Positions 15,818-23,837 of a stretch of 44,742 nucleotides of DNA are shown here, one piece after another; the first letter of the stretch is position 1; each line of letters begins with the position of its first letter. The notes under the pieces are model-generated. The model was not told where the DNA came from, ran no database searches, and saw nothing but the letters and a program-made list of their open reading frames with translations. Source of the stretch: JANPLD01 sp031426355 (GTDB lineage Bacteria; Pseudomonadota; Alphaproteobacteria; Rickettsiales; UBA8987); the NCBI GenBank assembly GCA_031426355.1, contig JANPLD010000029.1:1-44742 (forward strand), read 5' to 3'. Both the position numbers and the translations under genes were made by a program.

Positions 15818-16480
15818 TTAATATTCAACGGGGATCGGATCAAGGCTGCGCCATAAATACCAGCTTGCAATTGAACGGTATGGCTTCCATTTCTCCGCAA
15901 TTTTAAGAATTTTTTTGATTAGAATTTTTTTATCTTTTTCTTCAACATTATAAAGTTTTTTAATTGCGTTGATAACGCCAAGATCTGCTACCGGGAACAC
16001 ATCCGGCGCGTGCATGTGGAATATCATAAACATATCTATGGTCCACTGCCCTACCCCCTTTATTGTTATCAGCCTTTCAGATAGTTTAATATGGTCATGG
16101 TCTATCAAATCAATCTTACCCTGCATCTCACTTAAAAAGAACTCAGCGCAATTATGAACGTATTTCACTTTCTGCTGGGAAAGCCCTACAGCCCTTAAAT
16201 CTTCTTCGGATATTTTGGCGATCACTTCCGGCTGCATACCTTTATCTGCCAGAGCAAATAATTTATTCCATACAGATTCTGCCGCTTTAACCGAAATCTG
16301 CTGACCAACTATTGAACGAATTATAGTATGAAAGCCATTACTTTTACGAAGTGGCGCTTCACCTTTATAGGTATCAATAAGGCTTTTCATTATTTTATCT
16401 TGCTTCGACAGATAATCACAACCTTCATCCCAGAAGATAGGCTTCTGGTCATTTTCTTTTTTTGCTAATTTTTTTGTCAT
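15818..16480 (-). CDS. DNA-3-methyladenine glycosylase II (AlkA-like)
   Basis: 220 residues. HhH-GPD fold: IIRSIVGQQISVKAAESVW, the helix-hairpin-helix ITIKGVGQWTIDM (138-150) and the catalytic aspartate in FPVADLGVI (Asp166). It removes alkylated bases such as 3-methyladenine in base excision repair. It lacks the N-terminal ~80-residue domain of E. coli AlkA, as many short members do. Its start overlaps the end of ligD by 32 bases, tying it to the end-joining operon. Confidence 0.93.
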   Translation of the reverse strand: MTKKLAKKENDQKPIFWDEGCDYLSKQDKIMKSLIDTYKGEAPLRKSNGFHTIIRSIVGQQISVKAAESVWNKLFALADKGMQPEVIAKISEEDLRAVGLSQQKVKYVHNCAEFFLSEMQGKIDLIDHDHIKLSERLITIKGVGQWTIDMFMIFHMHAPDVFPVADLGVINAIKKLYNVEEKDKKILIKKILKIAEKWKPYRSIASWYLWRSLDPIPVEY

Positions 16481-19043
16481 CTATTTTAATTGATTGCTTT
16501 ACCTTGAAAAAATCTTCCCAAGGGTCTTTTTTCTGCTTATCAAGCCTTTCGAAAATTGTTTCAATGGTAAATTTCTTAGGGTCTAGTTTGTAATCAAGCT
16601 CCTGCCATGAAAGCGTGGTGGCAACTGTCGCATGTTCCCTTGCCCTAGCCGAAAATGGCGCCGCAGCGGTAGAAGTTATATCATTACGAAGGTAATCAAT
16701 AAATATCTTACCTTTACGTTTTGCTTTGCTCATATTGGCAATATATTTGTCCGGACTGTCTTTTACCATGCTATCAGCAAAATCGCGGGTGAATTTCTTT
16801 ATAATCTCCCAGTCATATTTGGGTTTAAACGGTATAACAACGTGTAAGCCTTTACCACCTGTAGTTTTGAGGAAAGATTCAAGCCCCAGATCATCCATAC
16901 GCAGCTTAACTTCAGCCGCAGCCTCAACCACATTTTTCCATGGAACTTCCGGGTCAGGATCAAGATCAAATATTATCCTGTCAGGCTGGTTTATATTATC
17001 AATCTTACTGCCCCATACATGTAACTCAATAACGCCAAACTGTATAAGCGTAAGCAGACCTTGTTTATCCTTAATATAAATATAAGGGTTATGATGATTC
17101 TGCTGTTTTATTTTTAGTTCGTGAATATATTCTGACCGGATATTTTCATGACGCTGGAAGAAACACTCACCGTTTAATCCTTCGGGACAACGAACGACAC
17201 TGACAAACCTGTCTTCAAGATGCAGAAGAATATGATCGGCAATTTTATCATAATATTCCACCAGATTTAATTTGGTTAAATTATGCTCAGGATAAATTAT
17301 CCTTTCAGGGTGGGAGATATTAATTCCTGAAACATTAACTTTTCCTTTTGAAACTGTAATTTTAACTTTATCTTTTAATTTAGGTTTTAAAGTTTTACCT
17401 TTGATTTCTTTAGTTTTTTCAACTTCCTTGGTTAAATGCAAAGGTATATCCTTACCTATCTGTTTTGCCGGTTTATCTTCTCTTAAACCTTGGAAAGATG
17501 GATGGCGTAACGCACCATCATTTGTCCATTCGGTAAACTCCACCTCACAAACAAATTCAGGTTTTACGTATATCGCCCCTCTTCTTCCCATAGCTGAAAC
17601 TTTAACAAAAGATGCTTTTGGCTGCTTTAGTTTTTCAAGTTTCTTACGCATTTCAATTGAAGCTTGGTTATCCAAACCGGTGCCAACTTTGCCGCAATAT
17701 ATTAACTTATCATTATCATAATACCCGATCAGCATGGCACCGATCCCTTTGGAATTATTTGAAGGCAGAGTATAACCGCCAATAACAAATTCCTGCCTTT
17801 TATGGCATTTGGATTTAAGCCAGTCTTTCCCGCGACCTGACCTGTAAGGCTTATCAGCAAGCTTGGAAATTATGCCCTCATAATTAAGGCCGCAAAGCTT
17901 TTGCAGAAATTCATCTCCCCGAAATTCAAAATGCTCACTGTAGAAAACATTAGAAAGCTTCGTTTTTTTAAGAAGATTTTCCAGTATCTTTTTACGCTCT
18001 ATCAGAGGTAAACTTTTTAAGTTTTCATTATTAAGGTAAAGAATATCAAAAATATAGAATTGTAGATTCTGGTCATCTTCAGCTTTTAAAACTTCCTGAA
18101 GTTCAAGAAAATTACTCCTTCCATCCTTATCAACAGCAATTATTTCCCCATCTAAAATGGCATTTTCTATAGGAAGTTTTTTTAGCTCCTTGGCGATACT
18201 TCCATATTTATCTGCCCAGTTTAACCCTGTTCGGGTATGCATGTTAATATTATCACCATCGATTCTGGCCATAGTGCGATAACCATCGAACTTGATCTCA
18301 TGTATCCAGTTTTCTCCTGAAGGGGTTGCATCACTTAAGGTTGCCAGTTGAGGAGGAATGAAATCAGGAATTACAGATTTATTTTTTGATTTCTTAATTA
18401 CTTTTTCTTTAATCTTTTCTTTTATAGGAGTTTCCTTTTCAGCCTTATTACTTTTCCAGACCTTAGTTTTAGCGGCAGCGATCTCTTCCATAGAGCGCCC
18501 AGAGATTGCGCTGGTGATTTCCTTTTTTAGTAATTTATCATTATCGCCATATTTGGAAAACTCATCCTCTTTTTTGATAAGCAGCCAGTTATGTTTGTCA
18601 GGCTTTTCACTCCAGCGCATCCGCACTAAACTCCACTCCCCTTTCAATCTTTTACCATGTAGATTGAACGTCAGTTTACCTGCTTTAAGCTGCTTTTCAG
18701 GATCGCCAATAGGCTCCCAAAAGCCTGTGTCCCAGAGCATTACAGTTCCGCCGCCATATTGACCTTTGGGAATAGTGCCTTCAAAACTACCATATGAAAC
18801 TGGATGATCTTCTACCTCTACTGCTAACCGTTTAACTTCCGGGTCAAGGCTTGGGCCTTTAGTAACTGCCCAGCTTTTTAATGTGCCGTTTAATTCCAGA
18901 CGAAAATCATAATGGAGGTGGCTGGCCTTATGCTTTTGTATCAGGTAACTGAAACCTGTTTTGGTTCGCTGCTCTTTCCCGGAAGGCTCCGGGGTTTTTT
19001 TAAAATCCCGTTTCTGGTTATATTTTGAAAGCTTATCTGCCAT
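16449..19043 (-). CDS. ligD: Multifunctional DNA ligase D (NHEJ)
   Basis: 864 residues, three domains. Residues ~10-165: 3'-phosphoesterase (SHLHYDFRLE, VEDHPVSYGSFEGTIPKGQYG). Residues ~225-530: ATP-dependent ligase with nucleotidyl lysine Lys251 in IKFDGYRTMAR, then DGEIIAVD and EGIISK. Residues ~570-850: primase-like polymerase with RCPEGLNGECFFQRH, RIIFDLDPDPEVPW (metal aspartates), TTGGKGLHV and FIDYLRND. The PE-LIG-POL order is typical of many proteobacterial LigDs; Pseudomonas has it too, whereas mycobacteria have POL-PE-LIG. With Ku it repairs double-strand breaks without a template. Lys-rich linkers separate the domains. It starts 3 bases after the Ku stop, so Ku and LigD are surely one transcript. 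Confidence 0.97.
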   Translation of the reverse strand: MADKLSKYNQKRDFKKTPEPSGKEQRTKTGFSYLIQKHKASHLHYDFRLELNGTLKSWAVTKGPSLDPEVKRLAVEVEDHPVSYGSFEGTIPKGQYGGGTVMLWDTGFWEPIGDPEKQLKAGKLTFNLHGKRLKGEWSLVRMRWSEKPDKHNWLLIKKEDEFSKYGDNDKLLKKEITSAISGRSMEEIAAAKTKVWKSNKAEKETPIKEKIKEKVIKKSKNKSVIPDFIPPQLATLSDATPSGENWIHEIKFDGYRTMARIDGDNINMHTRTGLNWADKYGSIAKELKKLPIENAILDGEIIAVDKDGRSNFLELQEVLKAEDDQNLQFYIFDILYLNNENLKSLPLIERKKILENLLKKTKLSNVFYSEHFEFRGDEFLQKLCGLNYEGIISKLADKPYRSGRGKDWLKSKCHKRQEFVIGGYTLPSNNSKGIGAMLIGYYDNDKLIYCGKVGTGLDNQASIEMRKKLEKLKQPKASFVKVSAMGRRGAIYVKPEFVCEVEFTEWTNDGALRHPSFQGLREDKPAKQIGKDIPLHLTKEVEKTKEIKGKTLKPKLKDKVKITVSKGKVNVSGINISHPERIIYPEHNLTKLNLVEYYDKIADHILLHLEDRFVSVVRCPEGLNGECFFQRHENIRSEYIHELKIKQQNHHNPYIYIKDKQGLLTLIQFGVIELHVWGSKIDNINQPDRIIFDLDPDPEVPWKNVVEAAAEVKLRMDDLGLESFLKTTGGKGLHVVIPFKPKYDWEIIKKFTRDFADSMVKDSPDKYIANMSKAKRKGKIFIDYLRNDITSTAAAPFSARAREHATVATTLSWQELDYKLDPKKFTIETIFERLDKQKKDPWEDFFKVKQSIKIDDKKISKKRK

Positions 19044-19046
19044 AAT

Positions 19047-19910
19047 TTAAGCACGTTTTTTATGTTTAGAACTTGTAGGAACCTTCTTTTTTACAGGCTT
19101 TGCTTTTGATTTGGATTTGGATGGAACTTTTGAAGCTGGTTTGCCTTCCTTCTCAGCAAGGCTTTTCTTTAAAGCATCCATCAGATTTATAACTTTCGCT
19201 GTCGGTTTTTTCTCTTCGAATTTCGGTTTACGGTTCTCTATCTTGGAATCTATAAGCTCCTTAAGCGCTTCATTATAATGGTCATGGAATTTTGCCGGAT
19301 TGAATTTCGCGGATTTCTGCTTAATAAGCTGCTCAGCCAGATCAAGCTGTGCTTTATCAATTTTTATATCATCAATATCTTCAAAATAAGCATCTGCTCG
19401 GCGAACTTCTTCCTTATAGCGGATTATCTCCAGCATCATACCACGGCCGCAGGGCTTTAAGGCGCATAACCTTTCACGCCCGCCAATAACCAGCTGGCCA
19501 AGGCCATATTTGCCTGTTTTACGAAGCCCTTCACGAATAGTAGCAAAGGCATCTTCAGCGGAATCATCTTTCGGCACTACAAAATAGGGGCGCTCAAAAT
19601 ATAAGGCGTCGATCTCGTCAGCATCAACGAACTGCACTATATCTAGCACATCTTTCGTCGGCATTTTGAGGTCTTTGATCTCCTCTGGCTCAAGCAGAAC
19701 ATATTCACCTTTCTCATATTCATAACCTTTGATGATATCTTCACGTTCAACAGGCTCATCATTAACCACATTCTGATGGCGCACACGTTCACCTGTAGGC
19801 TTATATATCTCATGTAGTGGCAAGGTTCTGTAATTATTTACCGCCGGGTATATCTCAACGGGAAGTGAAACCAGTGATAAACGTATTTGACCAGTCCAGT
19901 ATGGGCGCAT
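19047..19910 (-). CDS. ku: Ku protein (NHEJ end-binding)
   Basis: 287 residues. The bacterial Ku core is clear: WTGQIRLSLVSLPVEIYPAV, VVNDEPVEREDIIKGYEYEKG, IDALYFERPYFVVP and GGRERLCALKPCGRGMML. As a homodimer it threads onto DNA ends and recruits LigD. The C-terminal ~45 residues are a Lys/Ser-rich tail (KSKSKAKPVKKK), which in other Ku proteins aids DNA binding and sliding. It is first in the Ku-LigD-glycosylase operon. Confidence 0.97.
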   Translation of the reverse strand: MRPYWTGQIRLSLVSLPVEIYPAVNNYRTLPLHEIYKPTGERVRHQNVVNDEPVEREDIIKGYEYEKGEYVLLEPEEIKDLKMPTKDVLDIVQFVDADEIDALYFERPYFVVPKDDSAEDAFATIREGLRKTGKYGLGQLVIGGRERLCALKPCGRGMMLEIIRYKEEVRRADAYFEDIDDIKIDKAQLDLAEQLIKQKSAKFNPAKFHDHYNEALKELIDSKIENRKPKFEEKKPTAKVINLMDALKKSLAEKEGKPASKVPSKSKSKAKPVKKKVPTSSKHKKRA

Positions 19911-19926
19911 AAATAAATCCAGTTAG

Positions 19927-20355
19927 TTAAAATTTAACCTCAGGCATATGTGTATCTTCATCCCCGTTACGCATAAGCTTGCGGGATTCTTTAGCTATTT
20001 TCTCATATTTATCGTAAATTTCTTTCAGCTCGAACTCATTAAGCTCTTCCAGATCAAGAAGTACTGTATGCGCGCCTTCAGTTACCCTGATAAGTTCATC
20101 AAGTTTTATCTGAAGCGCCTTGGTATCACGGCTTTGGGTGTTCTGGATAAGGAACACCATCATAAAGGTTATTACTGTGGTTCCGGTATTTATTACAAGC
20201 TGCCACGTATCAGAATAATTGAATATAGGCCCGGTAAGAAGCCAAACTATTACAATTGAGCCAGCCATTAGAAATGCAGATGACGAACCTGCCCAGGAAG
20301 CTGTTTTACTGGCAAATCCGGAAAAGGTATTTTTACTTTTGATGATCTTTTTCAT
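19927..20355 (-). CDS. Low-affinity iron permease family membrane protein
   Basis: 142 residues. Two membrane helices (SSAFLMAGSIVIVWLLTGPIF and VINTGTTVITFMMVFLIQNTQ) are followed by RDTKALQIKLDELIRV and an acidic helix. This is the short bacterial form of PF04120, named after yeast Fet4; transport of iron by the bacterial proteins is not established. The start overlaps the CinA-like gene by 23 bases, implying co-translation. It ends 16 bases before the Ku start on the same strand, so it may be in one transcript with Ku. Confidence 0.88.
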   Translation of the reverse strand: MKKIIKSKNTFSGFASKTASWAGSSSAFLMAGSIVIVWLLTGPIFNYSDTWQLVINTGTTVITFMMVFLIQNTQSRDTKALQIKLDELIRVTEGAHTVLLDLEELNEFELKEIYDKYEKIAKESRKLMRNGDEDTHMPEVKF

Positions 20356-20839
20356 TATGTATTTTTATGTAGGAATTGAATTTCTCTAATATCTTATTCA
20401 CGTAAAATAGCTGTACTTCTAAAGGCTCCCCTGTTTCCACAGAAACTTTATCTTTAATAACCGGCGTTCCATTAAGCGAAATAGTATAGTAAGCAAATAG
20501 TTTATTTTCCGATTCCTTTACCGCAGCCGCGTAGCCAGTAACACCTATGCCCCAGTTGCTCTTAAATAGGCCGCACACATTAAGAGACATTTCTTCCGAA
20601 ATCTTTTCAGATACGCAATTACATGTCGCTGCATTAATAGGATCAATAAGCAAATGACGATATTTCTGCCCTAGATTATAGGTAGTGATACCGCCTTGAA
20701 AAAACTCGGAGGCTTTCTCAGCCGTTGATAAAGCCCCCTGAAGGAATCCGGAAGTAACACTTTCTGCAACAGAGATGGTTTCCTTCCTGGAAGTCAGGAA
20801 AGTTTTTATACTATCAACGGCTTTTTCATCAAATAACAT
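20333..20839 (-). CDS. CinA C-terminal domain (nicotinamide-nucleotide amidase-like)
   Basis: 168 residues, a stand-alone CinA/PncC domain. It has TISVAESVTSG (residues 21-31; usual form AESCTGG), FFQGGITTYNLGQKYRHL (usual GGxVxYxxxxK) and GIGVTGYAAA (usual GxxGxAGP). Family members deamidate nicotinamide mononucleotide for NAD recycling. The altered AES(C/V)T(G/S)G and GVTGYAA motifs make it a divergent member, so activity is less sure. It lies 7 bases after the hemerythrin gene. Confidence 0.85.
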   Translation of the reverse strand: MLFDEKAVDSIKTFLTSRKETISVAESVTSGFLQGALSTAEKASEFFQGGITTYNLGQKYRHLLIDPINAATCNCVSEKISEEMSLNVCGLFKSNWGIGVTGYAAAVKESENKLFAYYTISLNGTPVIKDKVSVETGEPLEVQLFYVNKILEKFNSYIKIHNEKDHQK

Positions 20840-20846
20840 AATTAGC

Positions 20847-21302
20847 TTAGGCAGCCTCAGCTTTTTTCTGGTATTTAGGTGTATGCTTCAGATCATCCAT
20901 TTCAGTAGCAAGTTCTTCTGCCTTTTTATCTGAAAGTATCTTTTTAGCCTTTTCAAAAATTATTTTTTCCTCTTCCTCAACATGGTGAGAAACACTGTGT
21001 TTGAACTCACCAAACTGCTCTATCCACTCTTCACTACCAAACTCAATAGCAGCAAGCTTTTTAAGGTATTTTTCAATTTCCTTATGCTCATCTTCAGCTT
21101 CCTCAATCCATTCACCGGTAGCCTTGCGGTCTTCAAGGGCTTTATAGAATGTATCCTGCTCAGTTTTTGCGTGAAGCAGAAGTTCATGTTTTATCTCTTC
21201 AAATAATTTCATGCGTTCATTATTGTCTTTTGTCGCAATTAATGCTTCCTTAAGCCCCGCAACCTTTTTATGGTCTTTCTTCAGGTAAGAATAAATATTC
21301 AT
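20847..21302 (-). CDS. Hemerythrin domain protein
   Basis: 151 residues, soluble. The di-iron ligand pattern is visible: His11, His44-x3-Glu48, His73 and His107-x3-Glu111 on four helices. Such single-domain hemerythrins bind O2, NO or store iron, and often sit in stress loci. It heads a likely operon with the CinA-like gene, the iron-permease-family gene and possibly Ku-LigD-glycosylase, all on the same strand with little space between them. No ribosome binding site is unusual. Confidence 0.92.
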   Translation of the reverse strand: MNIYSYLKKDHKKVAGLKEALIATKDNNERMKLFEEIKHELLLHAKTEQDTFYKALEDRKATGEWIEEAEDEHKEIEKYLKKLAAIEFGSEEWIEQFGEFKHSVSHHVEEEEKIIFEKAKKILSDKKAEELATEMDDLKHTPKYQKKAEAA

Positions 21303-21462
21303 AGAAACCTCTTTTTGAGTTATCCTATTTTGATAGCACAGGCGGCAGTAAAAGGACTATTGGCTTTGAATGAAAAATTATAAAGGATATGTAAATTGCT
21401 AAACCACATTGAGAATTTATCTGCTGATAAAATATAATCTCTATTCGAAATATAAAATATCT

Positions 21463-22365
21463 ATGAAATTCAAGCTGAACCACATAAAAAAAGCAGCGAT
21501 AAGATGGTATGAGAATGATCCGTTCAGCCAAAGCGCTGCTATCGCATATTATACAATATTCTCATTTCCGGCATTGGTTCTGATATACCTCACCATCGCC
21601 TCACTTTTTTCAAACAGGGATGATTTGCAGGCGCAGATATCGCTCTACCTGAAACATATCGTTGGGGAAAGCGGGGTCGAGAATATCAAAAGCATAATTG
21701 ATAATACGGCGCCGGATTATACTAACCCTACAGCCGCAATAATCGGCGGCGGGATAATATTGTTCGCAGGCCTGAGGCTCTTTATGCAACTTCAGAAAAC
21801 CCTTAATATGATATGGGAAGTTAAGGTTGCGAAACATGTAAAAATAATGGATCTGGTAAAACAGCGCTTAGCATCACTGGGAGTTATGCTGGCGATAGGC
21901 TTTATACTTCTTACATCCCTTATCCTGACTACCTTCCTTGCTTTTGTGGATAATTGGATATCAAACCACGTCTCACAGGAATTACTGGCACTTTTCCAGA
22001 CAGTGAATTTCATTTTCTCCCTGCTTACAATTTCAATGATGTTCACGATCTTATTGAAACTTCTGCCGGATGTTAAGATACCTTGGAAATATGCCTTCGT
22101 AGGCGGCGGTGTTACGGCACTTATGTTCTTAGCCGGGGAATATTTTATGGGCCTTTATTTTGAGATAGCAGAACCTCAGTCAGCTTACGGCGTTGCAGGA
22201 TCTATAATATTGCTGATGTTATGGGTTTCATATTCATGCGTAATATTACTGTTTGGGGCTGAACTTACCAAAGTTGTCTATGAGAATAACAGGTTAAAAC
22301 CTGCCGCCGCAACAGATATCGGCGCAAAGAAAATCCGAACTAAAAAAGAAAAGGCAGAAAGTTAA
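21463..22365 (+). CDS. YihY/BrkB-family inner membrane protein
   Basis: I choose the ATG at 21463 (300 residues); the upstream TTG at 21409 adds 18 residues not needed by the family. About six membrane helices with family landmarks: YENDPFSQSAAIAYYTIFSFPALVL, IIDNTAPDYTNPTAAIIGG, LFMQLQKTLNMIWEV, DVKIPWKYAFVGGGVTALMF and SAYGVAGSIILLMLWVSYSCVILLFGAEL. The function is unproven (once called ribonuclease BN by mistake). It is divergent from the hemerythrin operon. Confidence 0.92.
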   Translation: MKFKLNHIKKAAIRWYENDPFSQSAAIAYYTIFSFPALVLIYLTIASLFSNRDDLQAQISLYLKHIVGESGVENIKSIIDNTAPDYTNPTAAIIGGGIILFAGLRLFMQLQKTLNMIWEVKVAKHVKIMDLVKQRLASLGVMLAIGFILLTSLILTTFLAFVDNWISNHVSQELLALFQTVNFIFSLLTISMMFTILLKLLPDVKIPWKYAFVGGGVTALMFLAGEYFMGLYFEIAEPQSAYGVAGSIILLMLWVSYSCVILLFGAELTKVVYENNRLKPAAATDIGAKKIRTKKEKAES

Positions 22366-22403
22366 ACCTTCTGCACTGTATAAATCTATCTAAATAATAA
22401 TAA

Positions 22404-22919
22404 TTACATCGTTCCGCTACTAGTTGAAGTACTTACCGTTCCGTTAGTTTTAATACCTGTATTGGTATTATAATTATTATTCCCTGAAGTGCTTGAGTTG
22501 GAATTGCTAGGTATGCCGGTTGAAAGACGTTCATAAGAATCCTTAACCGCGCCGCTTACATCACTCCAGTACATACCAGTATTACCTCTTGCCTTATCCC
22601 AACCTGATTTCAGATCAGATTCAACCTCATTATATGGGCGGCCACTAAAACGTGTATATGATTCAAACCCGTAACGGTATGCAGGCTGAACATTAGTATA
22701 ATCTATATTGTTATTATAATATGGGCGAGACCTGTAGTTTGATCTCCAATAATTATCTTCAGAATCCCAGTTCATTGTATTCTGGTTTGAAATAGTCCTG
22801 TCAGTTACACTATTGATATTTGTATCTTCCCCATCCTGTGAATCCTGAGCTATTACAGCAGATGCGGATGTTGAAAGCAGTAGTGCAATTATACTTAATT
22901 TTATTTTTGATATATTCAT
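22404..22919 (-). CDS. Unknown secreted Asn/Ser/Thr-rich protein
   Basis: 171 residues. A signal peptide (KLSIIALLLSTSASAVIAQ, cleavage near residue 24) precedes an acidic then Tyr/Asn/Arg-rich mature part (SNYRSRPYYNNNIDY), one conserved-looking central segment (EVESDLKSGWDKARGN, SDVSGAVKDSYERL) and a low-complexity Asn/Ser/Thr tail. The central segment is an amphipathic helical pair. I do not recognise a family; an envelope or outer-surface protein is plausible. Confidence 0.75.
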   Translation of the reverse strand: MNISKIKLSIIALLLSTSASAVIAQDSQDGEDTNINSVTDRTISNQNTMNWDSEDNYWRSNYRSRPYYNNNIDYTNVQPAYRYGFESYTRFSGRPYNEVESDLKSGWDKARGNTGMYWSDVSGAVKDSYERLSTGIPSNSNSSTSGNNNYNTNTGIKTNGTVSTSTSSGTM

Positions 22920-23117
22920 ATTCGCCTCTCACTTGATTATTAAATTATCATCCTAAACTAGGATAACTTAAATAAATTCAAAATCTGGAATGGGCTACAA
23001 AACATAAAGAATCCATAGAATATATTTATGAATTATTAATGTGAAAAAATTCACATCATAATGGCGCACTTATGTGATTTAGTGAATTGTACAGTTTATA
23101 ATTTAAATTGCAGCTTT

Positions 23118-23675
23118 ATGTCAGATACCAAATTTGAAATTGGGGTGATCCTATTTTTTATACTCTCGATATTCCTTGCCAGCTGCTCTGGCGGTGTTGT
23201 TGGGAATAAAAATGTACCTTACCCTTTTAAGAAAGTGGATATAGATAAATATTCAGGCAAATGGTATGAAATAGCCCGTTACGAGAACAGTTTCGAAAAA
23301 GACTGCTTCGCAGTAACTGCCGAATATAAACGTGATGGTGACAGGCTGAAAGTTATAAACAGCTGCCACAAAGACGCAATTGATGGCCCTCTCGAAGTTT
23401 CAGAAGGTAAAGCAAAGATAGTTAAGAATAGCGACAATACAAAACTGAAAGTTTCGTTCTTCGGGCCTTTCTATGTTGGCGACTACTGGATAATCGAACA
23501 TGATGTTGATTATAACTGGTCTATCGTTGGTGAACCTACCGGAAAATATCTATGGTTACTTGCTCGCAAACCTATCCTTGAGGAATTAGAATTAAATGAT
23601 CTTGTGCATGTAATCGAGACGCTTGGTTATGATACAAAACTACTGCACTTCACCCCGCAACAATCAATTGATTGA
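23118..23675 (+). CDS. blc: Bacterial lipocalin lipoprotein (Blc-like)
   Basis: The ATG at 23118 is chosen (185 residues) because it gives a proper lipoprotein signal: hydrophobic GVILFFILSIFLAS then Cys. The upstream ATG at 23061 would bury it. The lipocalin signature is DIDKYSGKWYEIARYENSFEKDC, with the G-x-W motif, then CFAVTAEYKRDGDRLKVINSC, GPFYVGDYWI, SIVGEPTGKYLWLLARKP and an LGYDTKLLHFT end. All strands of the barrel are accounted for. Blc sits in the outer membrane, binds lysolipids and fatty acids, and is induced by envelope stress. Confidence 0.93.
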   Translation: MSDTKFEIGVILFFILSIFLASCSGGVVGNKNVPYPFKKVDIDKYSGKWYEIARYENSFEKDCFAVTAEYKRDGDRLKVINSCHKDAIDGPLEVSEGKAKIVKNSDNTKLKVSFFGPFYVGDYWIIEHDVDYNWSIVGEPTGKYLWLLARKPILEELELNDLVHVIETLGYDTKLLHFTPQQSID

Positions 23676-23696
23676 TTCGCTTCCACTGTTTTTTCA

Positions 23697-23737
23697 ACCC
23701 GCTTCAAGCAGTAACATCTGCTTTCAGTGTTGCGGGT
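23697..23737. repeat. Nested hairpin beside the repeat element
   Basis: ACCCGC (23697-23702) pairs with GCGGGT (23732-23737), enclosing AGCAG/CTGCT (23707-23711, 23718-23722). It lies after the lipocalin stop and just before repeat copy 2. A terminator role is possible, but it lacks a T run. Confidence 0.45.
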
Positions 23738-23743
23738 GTGGCA

Positions 23744-23790
23744 AGTCATATAGACTGTAAGCGAGATATCTCACTTCGTTCGATATGACA
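23744..23790. repeat. Dispersed palindromic repeat, copy 2
   Basis: The reverse complement of 23756-23790 matches 13991-14025 at 34 of 35 bases. Its own outer arms GTCATAT (23745-23751) and ATATGAC (23783-23789) pair, so the palindrome is kept. It lies between the convergent lipocalin and RND genes, a usual place for such elements. Confidence 0.8.
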
Positions 23791-23837
23791 CAAAACTTAA
23801 AATGAATGAGAGATAACAATATATATTATACTGACTA

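Noticed and set aside
23061..23117. Upstream ATG of the lipocalin gene
   Set aside because: It would place ~19 polar residues before the lipoprotein signal; the ATG at 23118 gives a normal one.
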